Positions 35,103 to 43,939 of a stretch of DNA of 64,000 bases are shown here, one piece after another. This DNA comes from JAJPHU01 sp035553375 (GTDB taxonomy: Bacteria; Planctomycetota; Planctomycetia; Gemmatales; Gemmataceae): contig DATNCY010000332.1 of assembly GCA_035553375.1 (NCBI GenBank), forward strand, positions 62,001-126,000, written 5' to 3'. The position numbers and the translations under genes are program-made. The number at the start of each line of letters is the position of its first letter. Positions within the stretch are counted from its first letter, which is position 1. The notes beneath the pieces were generated by a model. The model had not been told where the DNA came from and searched no databases. It saw only the letters and a list, made by a program, of their open reading frames with translations.

Positions 35103-35183
35103 CCAGCCCGCAGCGCCAGCAAGGGAAGTCCCTTGCTGGCGCTGCGGGCTGGCAAAGACACCCTTGCTGGCGCTGCGGGCTGG
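35103..35183. repeat. Dispersed palindrome, CCAGCCCGCAG family, copy b plus half copy
   Basis: 24-bp perfect arms (35103-35126 and 35129-35152) are followed by an extra right arm at 35161-35183 (CCCTTGCTGGCGCTGCGGGC), as if one unit had been partly duplicated. It lies between convergent genes. Confidence 0.88.
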
Positions 35184-35203
35184 CAATTCAAGTGCCGCCC
35201 ATC

Positions 35204-36154
35204 TCACTTCCCGACCAATGCCGGAGCGTCGAAAAGGACGTCGGCCGTCTTATTGGCGCGGACCTCGACGGGAATCGTCTTCTCAAGCGGACGCCCATCC
35301 TTCAACCAGCGAGCCTTGACCTGATAGAGGTAGGTCGTACCCGCTTCCAATTCCGGGGAGATGAATTCGCGCTCCGTGCCCGTCTGGGTCATGCGTTGAC
35401 CATTAAGCCACAAGGTAGCATCGGCGGGCAGTCGGACGTGTAATCGCGTCTTGTTGTCGGCAACCCGCGCCACCGTGCGATAGAGACTTGTACTCGTCGT
35501 CGCGGTCGGCGCGACCGATTCGGTGTTGCGTGTGTAGTAGTCCACGAAACGGGAGCGGCCGCCGGCCGCGAGCGCGGACGGTGACGCCGGAATCGTTTTG
35601 CCCGCGTAATAGTCCGTGTAGCGCGAGTTGGAGCCGACATATCCGAGAGCGGGGTTGATATTCGCGGCAGGAAGCGCGCCGCCGATGCCTCCATATCCAC
35701 CGGGATAGATACTGCCGCAGCTACAGCCGCCGTAGCCATAACCACCGCCGCCATACCCATAACCGCCACCGTAACCATAGCCGCCATAGCCGCGACCAAA
35801 ACCGCCGTAACCGCGACCAAAACCACCGTAGCCCAGGCCACCGTAACCTAGCCCGCCATAACCGAAGCCGCCCATGCCGAAGCCGCCGTAACCAAGCCCG
35901 CCCATACCGAAGCCACCGTAACCAAGCCCGCCCATGCCGAAGCCGCCGTAGCCGAAGCCACCATAACCGAAGCCCCGGTAGCCAAAACCACCGTAACCGA
36001 AACCGCCGTAACCGTGATGGCCGCCATAGCCACCATAGCCGTAATGACCTCCGTGTCCGCCTCCATGACCGCCATGACCACCTCCGTGAGCCAGCGCCGG
36101 TGCCGTCACGGCCAGAGAAGCCGCCAGGGAGAGCGCAAGATGAAATCGTGACAT
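35204..36154 (-). CDS. Secreted Gly/Tyr/Phe-rich protein with TIGR03000 domain
   Basis: 316 residues with a signal peptide (SRFHLALSLAASLAVTAPAL). Residues 23-150 are nearly all Gly, Tyr, Phe and His in repeats such as YGGFGMGG and GFGYGG, with one CSCG. The C-terminal 80 residues (LHVRLPADATLWLNGQRMTQ, TGTEREFISPELEAG, TYLYQVKA) are the planctomycete domain TIGR03000. The low-complexity part suggests a structural or adhesive surface protein. The repeat number should vary among strains. Confidence 0.8.
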   Translation of the reverse strand: MSRFHLALSLAASLAVTAPALAHGGGHGGHGGGHGGHYGYGGYGGHHGYGGFGYGGFGYRGFGYGGFGYGGFGMGGLGYGGFGMGGLGYGGFGMGGFGYGGLGYGGLGYGGFGRGYGGFGRGYGGYGYGGGYGYGGGGYGYGGCSCGSIYPGGYGGIGGALPAANINPALGYVGSNSRYTDYYAGKTIPASPSALAAGGRSRFVDYYTRNTESVAPTATTSTSLYRTVARVADNKTRLHVRLPADATLWLNGQRMTQTGTEREFISPELEAGTTYLYQVKARWLKDGRPLEKTIPVEVRANKTADVLFDAPALVGK

Positions 36155-36392
36155 GATGTTTCCTCCGGGATGCGATAGGAGCGGAGGCGCTCGGAACAGA
36201 TCGACGGGACGGACCTCGCTTCCTTGCGGGGCATGACCCGGACTTGCCGCCGAGGACCATCTGCCCCAAAAGTAGTCACTCTATTTTACAACACGCACCG
36301 CCGGCATAATCGTCACATCGCTGTTCTTTTACCTGATTTCGCAAACAACGCTCCCATTTCTCGTCATAACCTAACCGAGCGACACGCATGGA

Positions 36393-36822
36393 GTAGGTGC
36401 CGCGAGCCGAGCGGCACTTCGTCGCGTCCGGCTCAGCTCGCCGGACCCACTGCGCGTAGGTGCCGCGAGCCGAGCGGCACTTCGTCGCGTCCGGCTCGGC
36501 TCGCCGGACCTACTGCTGGTAGGTGCCGCGAGCCGAGCGGCACTGACAGTCCGGCTCGGCTCGCCGGACCTACTGCTGGTAGGTGCCGCGAGCCGAGCGG
36601 CATCGGATGTCCGGCTCGGCTCGCCGGACCTACCGTCAGTAGGTGCCGCGAGCCGAGCGGCACTTCGTAAAAAGTCCGGCTCGGCTCGCCGGACCTACCG
36701 TCAGTAGGTGCCGCGAGCCGAGCGGCACTTCGTCGCGTCCGGCTCGGCTCGCCGGACCTACAAGCGCGTAGGTGCCGCGAGCCGAGCGGCATCGGATGTC
36801 CGGCTCGGCTCGCCGGACCTAC
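36393..36822. repeat. Seven-unit array of paired hairpins with complementary loops
   Basis: Seven head-to-tail units of about 61 nt. Each reads GTAGGT, hairpin GTGCCGC-GAGCCGA-GCGGCAC, a variable 4-10 nt spacer, hairpin GTCCGGC-TCGGCTC-GCCGGAC, ACCTAC, then a 5-6 nt link. GTAGGT pairs with ACCTAC to close the unit, and loop GAGCCGA is the exact complement of loop TCGGCTC. Unit 1 is degenerate (TCAGCTC, CCCAC). It has no coding content; the 238 nt before it and 113 nt after it hold no gene. Confidence 0.9.
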
Positions 36823-36935
36823 CTTTTGCGGTTACGGCCTCGGCCGGCCGATGGTCACGTCATAGAATGCCTTGGTGCGGCGGCGATCTTCCGCCAGCGG
36901 AAATTGCGGCACCAAGCGAAACCGGAGGGCTTCTG

Positions 36936-37793
36936 ATGGCGTTCATCGACGCACACGTTCACGTCTGGACCGACGACACCGTGCATTATCCGCTGGCGAT
37001 GGGATACAAACCGGAAGACATGAAGCCCCGGCGTTTCACGCCGGACGATTTGTTCAAGCACGCGAAACCGGCCGGCGTTGATCGCATCAATCTCATTCAG
37101 ATGAGTTTCTACGGTTTCGATAATCGCTATATGCTGGATATGATTACTCTGCATAAAGGCGTCTTTTCCGGCACGGCCGTCATTGATCCGATGGCCGACA
37201 ACCCGGATCGTCTCATGGGTGAGTTGGCGAAAAAAAGAGTGCGTGCGTTCCGCATCTATCCCGGTCTGGGGCGCGGCGTCAAACCCAACGTGGGAAAGGG
37301 TGAGGATTGGTTGAAAGCTCCCGGCTACGACAAGATGTTCGTCGCCGGCGCGAAAAACAACCAGGCCATGAGCTGCCTCATCGGTCCCGACGCGCTGCCG
37401 GAACTGGACCGCATGTGTCGCAAATATCCCAGCACTCCGGTTATTATCGATCACCTGTGTCGCATTGGCGCCGATGGAACCATCCGCGAAAAAGATGTAA
37501 CCGCGCTGTGTGACATGGCCAAACACAAAGCCGTGATGGTCAAGGTCGGTGCCTTCTATGCGCTGGGCGAGAAGAAGCCGCCGTACACCGATCTGGCTCC
37601 CATGATTCGGAAAGTGGTCAAGGCGTTCGGTGTCGAGCGCTGCATGTGGGAGAGCGATTGTCCGTTTCAAGTCGTCGAGCAAAAGTATCAGGACAGCATC
37701 GACCTCGTGCGCAAACGGCTGGATTTTCTGAGCGCGGAAGAGAGGGACTGGTTACTGCGACGAACGGCGGAGAAGTTTTTCTTCCCGAAATGA
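36936..37793 (+). CDS. Amidohydrolase 2 family metal-dependent hydrolase
   Basis: 285 residues from the ATG at 36936; longer in-frame starts fall inside the repeat array. Metal-ligand motifs of the amidohydrolase-2 group are visible: FIDAHVHVWTDD, VIIDHLCRIG, and MWESDCPFQV with the late Asp. Members hydrolyse lactones or decarboxylate aromatic acids; the substrate cannot be set here. A strong hairpin follows the stop codon. Confidence 0.88.
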   Translation: MAFIDAHVHVWTDDTVHYPLAMGYKPEDMKPRRFTPDDLFKHAKPAGVDRINLIQMSFYGFDNRYMLDMITLHKGVFSGTAVIDPMADNPDRLMGELAKKRVRAFRIYPGLGRGVKPNVGKGEDWLKAPGYDKMFVAGAKNNQAMSCLIGPDALPELDRMCRKYPSTPVIIDHLCRIGADGTIREKDVTALCDMAKHKAVMVKVGAFYALGEKKPPYTDLAPMIRKVVKAFGVERCMWESDCPFQVVEQKYQDSIDLVRKRLDFLSAEERDWLLRRTAEKFFFPK

Positions 37794-37800
37794 ACGAGTC

Positions 37801-37841
37801 GCTTGCGGCTGAGCGCTCGTCGCAAGCGCTCAGCCGCAAGC
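37801..37841. terminator. 17-bp perfect hairpin between convergent genes
   Basis: GCTTGCGGCTGAGCGCT (37801-37817) and its complement (37825-37841) with a 7-nt loop lie between the two stops. It has no T-run and looks like another palindromic repeat used as terminator. Confidence 0.7.
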
Positions 37842-37849
37842 AGCAATCG

Positions 37850-38785
37850 TCACTCCTTCGACAAATCCTTTTCCGTACTCTTCTCCTTGTGTGTGCCGCT
37901 AACCATCATCTTGTAGTCCTTGCCGCCCGGCCCCTTGAACACTGCGGTGAAGGCGATGTCCGTCGTGATGTCGCCGGCACCGTCGCTCAACGTGCCGTCA
38001 ATACAAGTATCGACTTCGATGTGTACCTTCATCTTGGAGCCGTCCTGGATGGCGGCTGTATCATTTTTGCCAAGCGGGAACTGGCCCTTGATCGGCATCG
38101 TGACGCTGAAATCAAGCACTCCGAATTGAGCGCCGTTCTTCTTGTACGCTTTCCGCAGTTTGCCGGTGCCGCTCGCCTTGGCCTTGTCCAGTGGGAAAGG
38201 TGAGCGGGTTCCCTTTTCAAACGACTTCCAAAGCGACACGGCATCGAGCTTCCAACTTTCGCCCACCCGTACCGGCTTCTTGGGGAAAAGGGCCTTCTCA
38301 ATCTCCTCGTCATCGCTGTCATCGCCTTCCTTGTTGAACGACTTGTCCAGCAACTCGGCGTCCTCGCCGGTCAACTCCTCACCGCCCTCAATACTAAAGT
38401 GATATTTACCATCCTTTTTCTCAATAAGGATGGTCTTGCCCTGGTAGGGCAGCGTTGTCTCGGTAGTTTTGTCGCCCTCGATGGTCTTGACGAACGCCTT
38501 GGTGTAAGCGCGCCGCAGTTTGGTGGCTTTCTTACCCTTCTCCTTCTCCACGATGGTTTCCTTATACGTCATCATGGTGGTTTGCTCTTTCTTCTCATTT
38601 TTCAGCAATTTGCCGTCCGGCCCCTCAACTTTGAAATGCGAGGTTTCGGTTTTTTGCTCGTCCTTGGTGACAACATCACCCTTGCCATCCCTTTTGGTCT
38701 TGATGGTGTAGGCGTCCTCGACGCGAATGGGTGCAGCCGCCGCCAACAAACCGGCAACCACGAGCAGACAGATGTTCCGCGGCAT
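37850..38785 (-). CDS. Secreted protein of unknown function
   Basis: 311 residues from the ATG at 38785, which has a strong GGAGGA site 5-6 nt upstream. Signal peptide (MPRNICLLVVAGLLAAAAPI), then a Lys/Glu/Asp/Thr-rich beta-type body (VTKDEQKTETSHFKVEGPDG, GKTILIEKKDGKYHFSIEGG) and a KPVRVGESWKLD block. I recognise similar exported planctomycete proteins but no function. The middle has an acidic stretch (KEGDDSDDEEIEKAL). Confidence 0.75.
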   Translation of the reverse strand: MPRNICLLVVAGLLAAAAPIRVEDAYTIKTKRDGKGDVVTKDEQKTETSHFKVEGPDGKLLKNEKKEQTTMMTYKETIVEKEKGKKATKLRRAYTKAFVKTIEGDKTTETTLPYQGKTILIEKKDGKYHFSIEGGEELTGEDAELLDKSFNKEGDDSDDEEIEKALFPKKPVRVGESWKLDAVSLWKSFEKGTRSPFPLDKAKASGTGKLRKAYKKNGAQFGVLDFSVTMPIKGQFPLGKNDTAAIQDGSKMKVHIEVDTCIDGTLSDGAGDITTDIAFTAVFKGPGGKDYKMMVSGTHKEKSTEKDLSKE

Positions 38786-38885
38786 GATCTTTCCTCCAAA
38801 GCAAGCGACTGCCAGCCGGTGCGGCTGGTCCAGCGTGTTGCTTGTCCAGATTGTAGTCAAGCTCCGGATGGATGGCCGGATGCCG

Positions 38886-38938
38886 CCAGCCCGCAGCGCC
38901 AGCAAGGGACATTCTCCCTTGCTGGCGCTGCGGGCTGG
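38886..38938. repeat. Dispersed palindrome, CCAGCCCGCAG family, copy c
   Basis: 24-bp perfect arms (38886-38909 and 38915-38938) with a 5-nt loop, downstream of the K+ channel gene. Confidence 0.88.
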
Positions 38939-38968
38939 TGAAGACACCCTTCCTCACGCCGTGTGTCG

Positions 38969-40003
38969 TTATGTGGTACGGCGGGCCAGAGCCTCGACCT
39001 GATCGAGACTTTGCCGCGCTCCCAGCGCGATGAGCGTATCGCCAACTTCCATGACCGCATCGCCGGGCGGATTGGCGACGAGATGGCCGTTCGCCTTCTT
39101 GATGGCGACGACGATGACGCCCAGATCCTGGCGCAGCCGGCTGGCGTGCAGCGTGGCGTCGGCCAGCTTGCTGTTTTCGTGAATCAGCGTTTCCTCAATC
39201 TGCAAATCGAGGTGTTCGGTGCGCGTGGCCAATTCAATGAAGTCCACTACGGCCGGCCGCAGCACGGCCATCGCCACTTTGGCGCCGCCGATGGCGTAGG
39301 GCGTGACGACGCGGCTGGCGCCGGCGCGACGCAGCTTTTGCTCGGCCAATTCGCCCTCGGCGCGAGCCACGATGAACAGTTTGTCGTTGAGCAGACGAGC
39401 GCTCAGGGTGATGAACAGATTGTCGGCATCGGAAGCGGCCACCGTGACCAGGGCGCGGGCGCGTTCGACGCCGGCCCGCTTGAGAATCTCGTCGGAAGTG
39501 GCATCGCCCGGCAGCGCGATGCCGTGAGGCACGTCGAAGTCTTGCAGCAATTCCTGCCGGCGATCGATGATGACGAACGGCAGCCCTTGATTGGAGAACT
39601 CGCGGCAGACGTGCCGGCCCATGCGACCATAGCCACAGATAATCATATGATTCTTCAATTCCGCCAGGCTGCGTGCCATGCGCTGCCTCCCGAGCAATTG
39701 TTGGAACTCGCCGTTGATGACGCCTCGGATCAGTTCCGTGACGGTGTAGAAAAACGTCAGGACGCCGACGAGCAGCAAGGCGATGGTGAACAGCCGTCCG
39801 CGATGCGACAGGGGATGCACTTCGCCGTAGCCGACCGTCGTCAGGGTGGTGACGGTCATGTAGAGCGCCTCGAAGAGCGAATAAGGCGGTTCCAGAAGAT
39901 AGTAGCCGGCGGTGCCGCCCAGGATGAGCAGAATCGGGATAAGTACGAGCAGAAAGTAGCGGCGCGGCAGCACGTTCCTCTCCTGGATCGGTCGGGCCGC
40001 CAT
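38969..40003 (-). CDS. Two-TM potassium channel with RCK domain
   Basis: 344 residues. TM1 (FLLVLIPILLILGGTAGYYL), a pore loop with filter TTVGYGE, and TM2 (FTIALLLVGVLTFFYTVTEL) are followed by a TrkA-N/RCK domain with nucleotide-binding GYGRMGRHVCREF and a TrkA-C domain (FIELATRTEHLDLQIEETLI, VGDTLIALGA). It is a Kch/MthK-type K+ channel gated by a cytoplasmic ligand. It is 3 nt from the CehA-like gene upstream, so the two are likely co-transcribed. Confidence 0.92.
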   Translation of the reverse strand: MAARPIQERNVLPRRYFLLVLIPILLILGGTAGYYLLEPPYSLFEALYMTVTTLTTVGYGEVHPLSHRGRLFTIALLLVGVLTFFYTVTELIRGVINGEFQQLLGRQRMARSLAELKNHMIICGYGRMGRHVCREFSNQGLPFVIIDRRQELLQDFDVPHGIALPGDATSDEILKRAGVERARALVTVAASDADNLFITLSARLLNDKLFIVARAEGELAEQKLRRAGASRVVTPYAIGGAKVAMAVLRPAVVDFIELATRTEHLDLQIEETLIHENSKLADATLHASRLRQDLGVIVVAIKKANGHLVANPPGDAVMEVGDTLIALGARQSLDQVEALARRTT

Positions 40004-40006
40004 CGA

Positions 40007-41482
40007 TTATGGACAGCGTCGCATCAGTTCCCGGCGCGCGGTCTGGAGGTTCTCCGCCAATTGCTCGCGTTGGGCTTCATTCGCACAACGCGCCTCGCGG
40101 CGAACCCAGGTGAGCGTCTGGTCGAGGGCAGCTAGCAGCGGCGCGATCGTGGCGGCGTCCGGTCGAACTGGCTTTCCTTCGACCTGGAGATATACCGGCG
40201 AGGTGTGGGCACGAAGGAAGGAACCGTTGTCGCCTCCCCAGCAACGAGCCGCCAGCCAGCCACTAGCGAGAACGGGCACCTCCATCTCGATCGACGCCGT
40301 TGGCGGATCACCGGCCGCGGTTGCGGTCGCGATGGGGCTGCCATTATGCAGCAATTCCAGCCGATTGAACGCCATCGCGCTGCGTGCTTCCGCGCGAACA
40401 TGCACGGTCTTGCCTTCCGGCGCGAACACCATTGAACCAAGATCGTGACCGTCTACCATCAGAGACAGCAAGGGGCCAGCGGTCGCGAAGGTGCGGCCCG
40501 CGCGCACCGCCTCAATCCAGGTACCATAACCAAATTCTTGATTCGGCTCCAGACGAGCATACGTGCGGATCGCGCCCAGCGCCACACGATTGCTGTCTTT
40601 GCCACTGGCGCCGACCAACGGCAGACGTTGCCCACAAGCGAGCAGGCGGTACCAGTCGCTCAATGTCCGCGATTGCGGATCGTTCATATGGCAAATCTCG
40701 AAGGCATCGATCTTGCTCAGCAGCAGCACGGCCAGCGCTTCGCCTTGCGGGTGATCCGCCGTCAATCGCGGCGTATCGGGCCAGACGACAAGGCCGCTCT
40801 TGCGATGGCACTGATCGCACCAGTCGGAAATCGACCAGTCATCCAGACTGTCCGGCGCTCCGAATCGCAGGGGATGAACGATGCGATGACAGTTGAGGAG
40901 GGCCAATATGCCCAAAATCGGATGGCTATTGTAGGTATTGACGACCACCAAGGGCGATCCATCCAGAGCCGGCTTTGTGCCGCTGAATTCGAGCAGGTTG
41001 ATGAACGCGGCCGGTCGCTCTCCTTGAGGCGGTCGCGCGTGCGCCAGCAAATTGACCACGTCCAATCCCTCCGCCGCCCCCTCCAATTGGGCAGCGTGTG
41101 GGGATAGTTCGTGCGCCCGTCCATCGCCGGAAAACCAGCCCTGCGGTCGCGGATCGATCCAGCGCGCAATGGCGAGGCGCATCGCGATTTTGCCGGGACC
41201 GAGGACGATTTCACGGTTTATCGGCACGTACTCCGGTCCCTTGTGAACTTCGACGCGAACCGGGCCAGGCGGCAGGTGGACCTCGCAATTGCCATTGATG
41301 TAGGCGAAGGCATCGCCGCCAAGCTGGACGTGGCCGCCAACATCCTCGCCGGGGCCGGCGGCGAACGCGGTGAGGCGTCCAAACGGCATGCGGCAAACGC
41401 CTGCGGAATCGATGAAGCGAATGCGTACCGGCGTGGGCTTCCCGGTGGCGGCATCGCTGACACGGACGTGAACGGTGAGCAT
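40007..41482 (-). CDS. CehA/McbA-like (PHP fold) protein, active site degenerate
   Basis: 491 residues from the ATG at 41482. An N-terminal beta-sandwich (HVRVSDAATGKPTPVRIRF) precedes a PHP-type region. Family members have a metal-binding GDxHxH; here it is WFSGDGRAHEL, where the first His is Arg. Later His/Asp positions are partly present (YNSHPILG, HMNDPQ). It may bind rather than hydrolyse, or use another metal set. The C-terminal 120 residues are a beta-sandwich plus a helical end. The function is unknown. Confidence 0.7.
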   Translation of the reverse strand: MLTVHVRVSDAATGKPTPVRIRFIDSAGVCRMPFGRLTAFAAGPGEDVGGHVQLGGDAFAYINGNCEVHLPPGPVRVEVHKGPEYVPINREIVLGPGKIAMRLAIARWIDPRPQGWFSGDGRAHELSPHAAQLEGAAEGLDVVNLLAHARPPQGERPAAFINLLEFSGTKPALDGSPLVVVNTYNSHPILGILALLNCHRIVHPLRFGAPDSLDDWSISDWCDQCHRKSGLVVWPDTPRLTADHPQGEALAVLLLSKIDAFEICHMNDPQSRTLSDWYRLLACGQRLPLVGASGKDSNRVALGAIRTYARLEPNQEFGYGTWIEAVRAGRTFATAGPLLSLMVDGHDLGSMVFAPEGKTVHVRAEARSAMAFNRLELLHNGSPIATATAAGDPPTASIEMEVPVLASGWLAARCWGGDNGSFLRAHTSPVYLQVEGKPVRPDAATIAPLLAALDQTLTWVRREARCANEAQREQLAENLQTARRELMRRCP

Positions 41483-41496
41483 GAACGATTCCCGAC

Positions 41497-41550
41497 AAGC
41501 CCGGAGCGCCAGCAACGGGGATAGAAACCTGTCGCTGGCGCTCCGGGCTT
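41497..41550. repeat. Diverged relative of the CCAGCCCGCAG palindrome
   Basis: 17-bp perfect arms AAGCCCGGAGCGCCAGC and complement (41497-41513, 41534-41550) with a 20-nt loop, sharing the GCGCCAGC core. Confidence 0.7.
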
Positions 41551-41553
41551 ATA

Positions 41554-42375
41554 TTACTGATATTTCGCGCCGGCGCGATCAAGGATGCTCTTGAATGCCG
41601 CGATCGCCTTGGGGAAAAGTTCCGGTCCCGTGACGCCGCCGGTCGGACCACCGCCGAGCAAGTGCGGCTCCAGTGTCGCGAATCCATCGTAGCTGGGCAC
41701 CGCATCGGCGATGGACTCCGGAATGCGCCCCTGTCCTTCGCCGGCCAAACAACCATGCGATTCGCCGGCGATCCAGTCCTTAATGTGGAAATGCGCCGTT
41801 AGGGCCTTCGTCATCTGCCAGCCCTGCCACGGATCGTAGCCGCAAAAAACATAGTTGGCCGCATCGTACACCGCGCGCAAATGCGGACTATCGATCGTCT
41901 GAATCAGATCGACCACGCGGCGCGGATCGTCGCCGTAGATGTTGTGTTCGTTCTCGTGCAGCAGACGCACACCGGCCTTCTCGGCGCGGCGAGTCTTCTG
42001 TTCCATCCGTGCCATGACCTCGCCGCGCCACTTCGCCCAGTCGTCGGCCTCCGGTTTGTAGTAACTGAATACGCGGATATTCGGTGTCCCTAATATCTTG
42101 CAAAGATCGATGGCACGCTCGAAACGCTGCAAATGCGGCTCGAACGGCTGATCGATCTTGACCTTGCCGATGGGCGAGCCGATGGCGCTGAGGCGGAAAC
42201 CATGTTTTTCAAACAGCGATTTGAGTTCCGTCACTTGCAGATCGGTCAGATCGAGGACGTTGATTTTCAGGATCGAGCGCAGCTCGATGTGCCGCACGCC
42301 GCACGGCTTGAGTACGTCGATTTGTTCTTGGGGGTCCGGCGAGATTTCATCGGCGAAAGCGCTGAGAGTAAACAT
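41554..42375 (-). CDS. Sugar phosphate isomerase/epimerase
   Basis: 273 residues from the ATG at 42375 (MFTLSAFADEISPDP). TIM barrel of the xylose isomerase-like/IolE type: RHIELRSILKINVLDL, RLLHENEHNIYGDD with ligand Glu, AVYDAANYVFCGYDPW with Asp, HFHIKDWIAG with His, and FATLEPHLLGGG with Glu. All four usual metal ligands seem kept, unlike a bare barrel. The substrate is unknown; relatives act in inositol or other sugar pathways. Confidence 0.88.
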   Translation of the reverse strand: MFTLSAFADEISPDPQEQIDVLKPCGVRHIELRSILKINVLDLTDLQVTELKSLFEKHGFRLSAIGSPIGKVKIDQPFEPHLQRFERAIDLCKILGTPNIRVFSYYKPEADDWAKWRGEVMARMEQKTRRAEKAGVRLLHENEHNIYGDDPRRVVDLIQTIDSPHLRAVYDAANYVFCGYDPWQGWQMTKALTAHFHIKDWIAGESHGCLAGEGQGRIPESIADAVPSYDGFATLEPHLLGGGPTGGVTGPELFPKAIAAFKSILDRAGAKYQ

Positions 42376-42437
42376 GTGATGGTTTGTTGGTTCGTAGTTA
42401 GGGTTAAGACCGACGCTTGACATTCATTGTTCTGTTC

Positions 42438-43013
42438 TTACGCATCCATCGGGTCTGCAATTTCCCAGACGCCATTGACGAAGAACATCAACAGGCATTC
42501 TTCAGCGTCAAAGACATCGCGGTCTGGGTCAAGTAGTGTAACGTCGGCTTCGATCTTGTCTTGCTCAATATAGCCGAACCTGATTTCGCATGGCCTGGAG
42601 AGCAGCGTGAAAGCGTCTGAGCGCGACGGCCCACCCCTAGAGTTGAACATCGAGACAAGAAAATCCTTTTGTGTCACCAGCACCAACTCCAGGTCGAATT
42701 GGGATTTGAACGCTTCAATTGCGGTATCAAACTCTTCTTGTTTTGCGGTGCCGAATAGCCGGGTATAAAGGGCATGGCCCTCGTAGTAATCGACGTTACG
42801 GCGCAGCAGGTACTCGGACGCGGCAACCGAACCGACATCGAAGAGCAGCTGGCAAAGGCGCAGAAACTCTTCCTTGGTTTCTTCCCCGCAGTTCATCAGA
42901 TCTTCCAGCCGCGCGATCTCCTTGGCCGCCTCCGGATTGGTCTGCGCGAGCGCGACCAGATCGGTATCCCCGATGTTCGCGGCCGGTATCGCGTACCCAT
43001 GTTCGTCGTCCAT
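42438..43013 (-). CDS. Uncharacterised acidic protein
   Basis: 191 residues, MDDEHGYAIPAANIGDTDLV start, with an acidic helical N-terminal half (EAAKEIARLEDLMNCGEETK) and a beta-rich C-terminal half. No signal peptide, membrane segment or catalytic motif. I do not recognise the family. It lies 98 nt from the adenosyltransferase stop. Confidence 0.6.
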   Translation of the reverse strand: MDDEHGYAIPAANIGDTDLVALAQTNPEAAKEIARLEDLMNCGEETKEEFLRLCQLLFDVGSVAASEYLLRRNVDYYEGHALYTRLFGTAKQEEFDTAIEAFKSQFDLELVLVTQKDFLVSMFNSRGGPSRSDAFTLLSRPCEIRFGYIEQDKIEADVTLLDPDRDVFDAEECLLMFFVNGVWEIADPMDA

Positions 43014-43111
43014 AGGAGTGATACTCTCCAGATGTAATCGAAGAACGGTCTACCACTGCGTCGTCCGGCAGAAACCGTGTCCAGCCGCCAATCGTCCTCC
43101 GCTTTGCCGAA

Positions 43112-43687
43112 CTACTTCGTTTGCGTCTGGCCTGGTCGCCAGAGAATGTCCTCGCGTCCGTTGTTATTGTAAACACGCGCCAGCACGAAGAGGAGATCCG
43201 ACAGTCGATTGAGATAGACGATCACCTGCGGGTTGACCATTTCACCGTGGGACAGCGTCACCACATCGCGTTCAGCGCGGCGGCAAACGGTGCGGGCCAG
43301 ATGGCACCAGGCGGCCGCGCCTTGTCCGCCGGGTAGAATGAAACTCGTTAACGGTGTCAGGTTCGCATTCAAACGGTCGATCGCCTGTTCCAATCGTTCG
43401 GCCTGTTCGGCGCGAACACGCAGATGAGCGCCGGGTTTCTCCTCGGCGGACTGCGGTAAACACAGGTCGGCGCCAACATCGAATAACTCATTTTGAATGC
43501 CGCGAAGGAGATCGATTTCGGGTGCCTGCGGATGCTGGCTGACGAGCAAACCGAGGACCGCGTTCAGTTCATCGACGCTGCCGTAGGCCGCGACGCGCGG
43601 ATGATCCTTGGGCGCTCGACTGCCATCGCCGAGTCCGGTGTCGCCCTTGTCGCCGGACTTGGTGTAGATGCGCGACAGATAGACCAT
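43112..43687 (-). CDS. PduO-type cob(I)alamin adenosyltransferase
   Basis: 191 residues. It makes adenosylcobalamin from ATP and cob(I)alamin. The ATP loop TKSGDKGDTGLGDGSR, the VDELNAVLGL segment, CRRAERDVV and the end LNRLSDLLFVLARVYN are all typical of the PduO type. Its product is the cofactor of the class II reductase encoded just upstream on the same strand, so the pairing is functional. Confidence 0.93.
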   Translation of the reverse strand: MVYLSRIYTKSGDKGDTGLGDGSRAPKDHPRVAAYGSVDELNAVLGLLVSQHPQAPEIDLLRGIQNELFDVGADLCLPQSAEEKPGAHLRVRAEQAERLEQAIDRLNANLTPLTSFILPGGQGAAAWCHLARTVCRRAERDVVTLSHGEMVNPQVIVYLNRLSDLLFVLARVYNNNGREDILWRPGQTQTK

Positions 43688-43798
43688 GACTCGTTCCTTA
43701 AGGGATGCGTGTTGAGAAGAGAAAACGACGACAGCCCCAGCGCGGCCGCCTGAAAGATGGTGCGCGGAGTTGGGTGGATCAAGGAGGAGGGAGTCCGT

Positions 43799-43939
43799 CT
43801 AGCAGTCGCGCATTTTCCGGAGGACGAGCCGAACGCGTTGCTTGGCCTGACGGGTTTGCCGTTCCTTTTTGCGTTGCTGGCGTTTGAGTCGCTGCAACGC
43901 TACCAGAAACCGCGTTGTCTCTGGCTCGCCATAAATCAT
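43799..43939 (-). CDS. Small basic protein (46 residues)
   Basis: Sequence MIYGEPETTRFLVALQRLKR followed by QQRKKERQTRQAKQRVRLVL and a short end. AAAGGAG lies 8-9 nt upstream of the ATG and a plausible promoter is at 44102-44130. The charge is strongly positive. It sits between nrdJ and the adenosyltransferase gene on the same strand. No family known to me; could be a spurious ORF. Confidence 0.45.
   Translation of the reverse strand: MIYGEPETTRFLVALQRLKRQQRKKERQTRQAKQRVRLVLRKMRDC

Noticed and set aside
35103..35183. Short ORFs such as those reading RSASKGT or QRQQGTSLAGAAGW
   Set aside because: They are translations of the palindromic repeat and recur at each copy.
36393..36822. CRISPR array
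   Set aside because: The repeats are contiguous palindromes with 4-10 nt spacers and 5-6 nt links, not 30-40 nt unique spacers, and there is no cas gene nearby.
36708..36935. Longer N-terminus for the amidohydrolase
   Set aside because: It would be encoded by the repeat array; the family start FIDAHVHVW begins two residues after the ATG at 36936.
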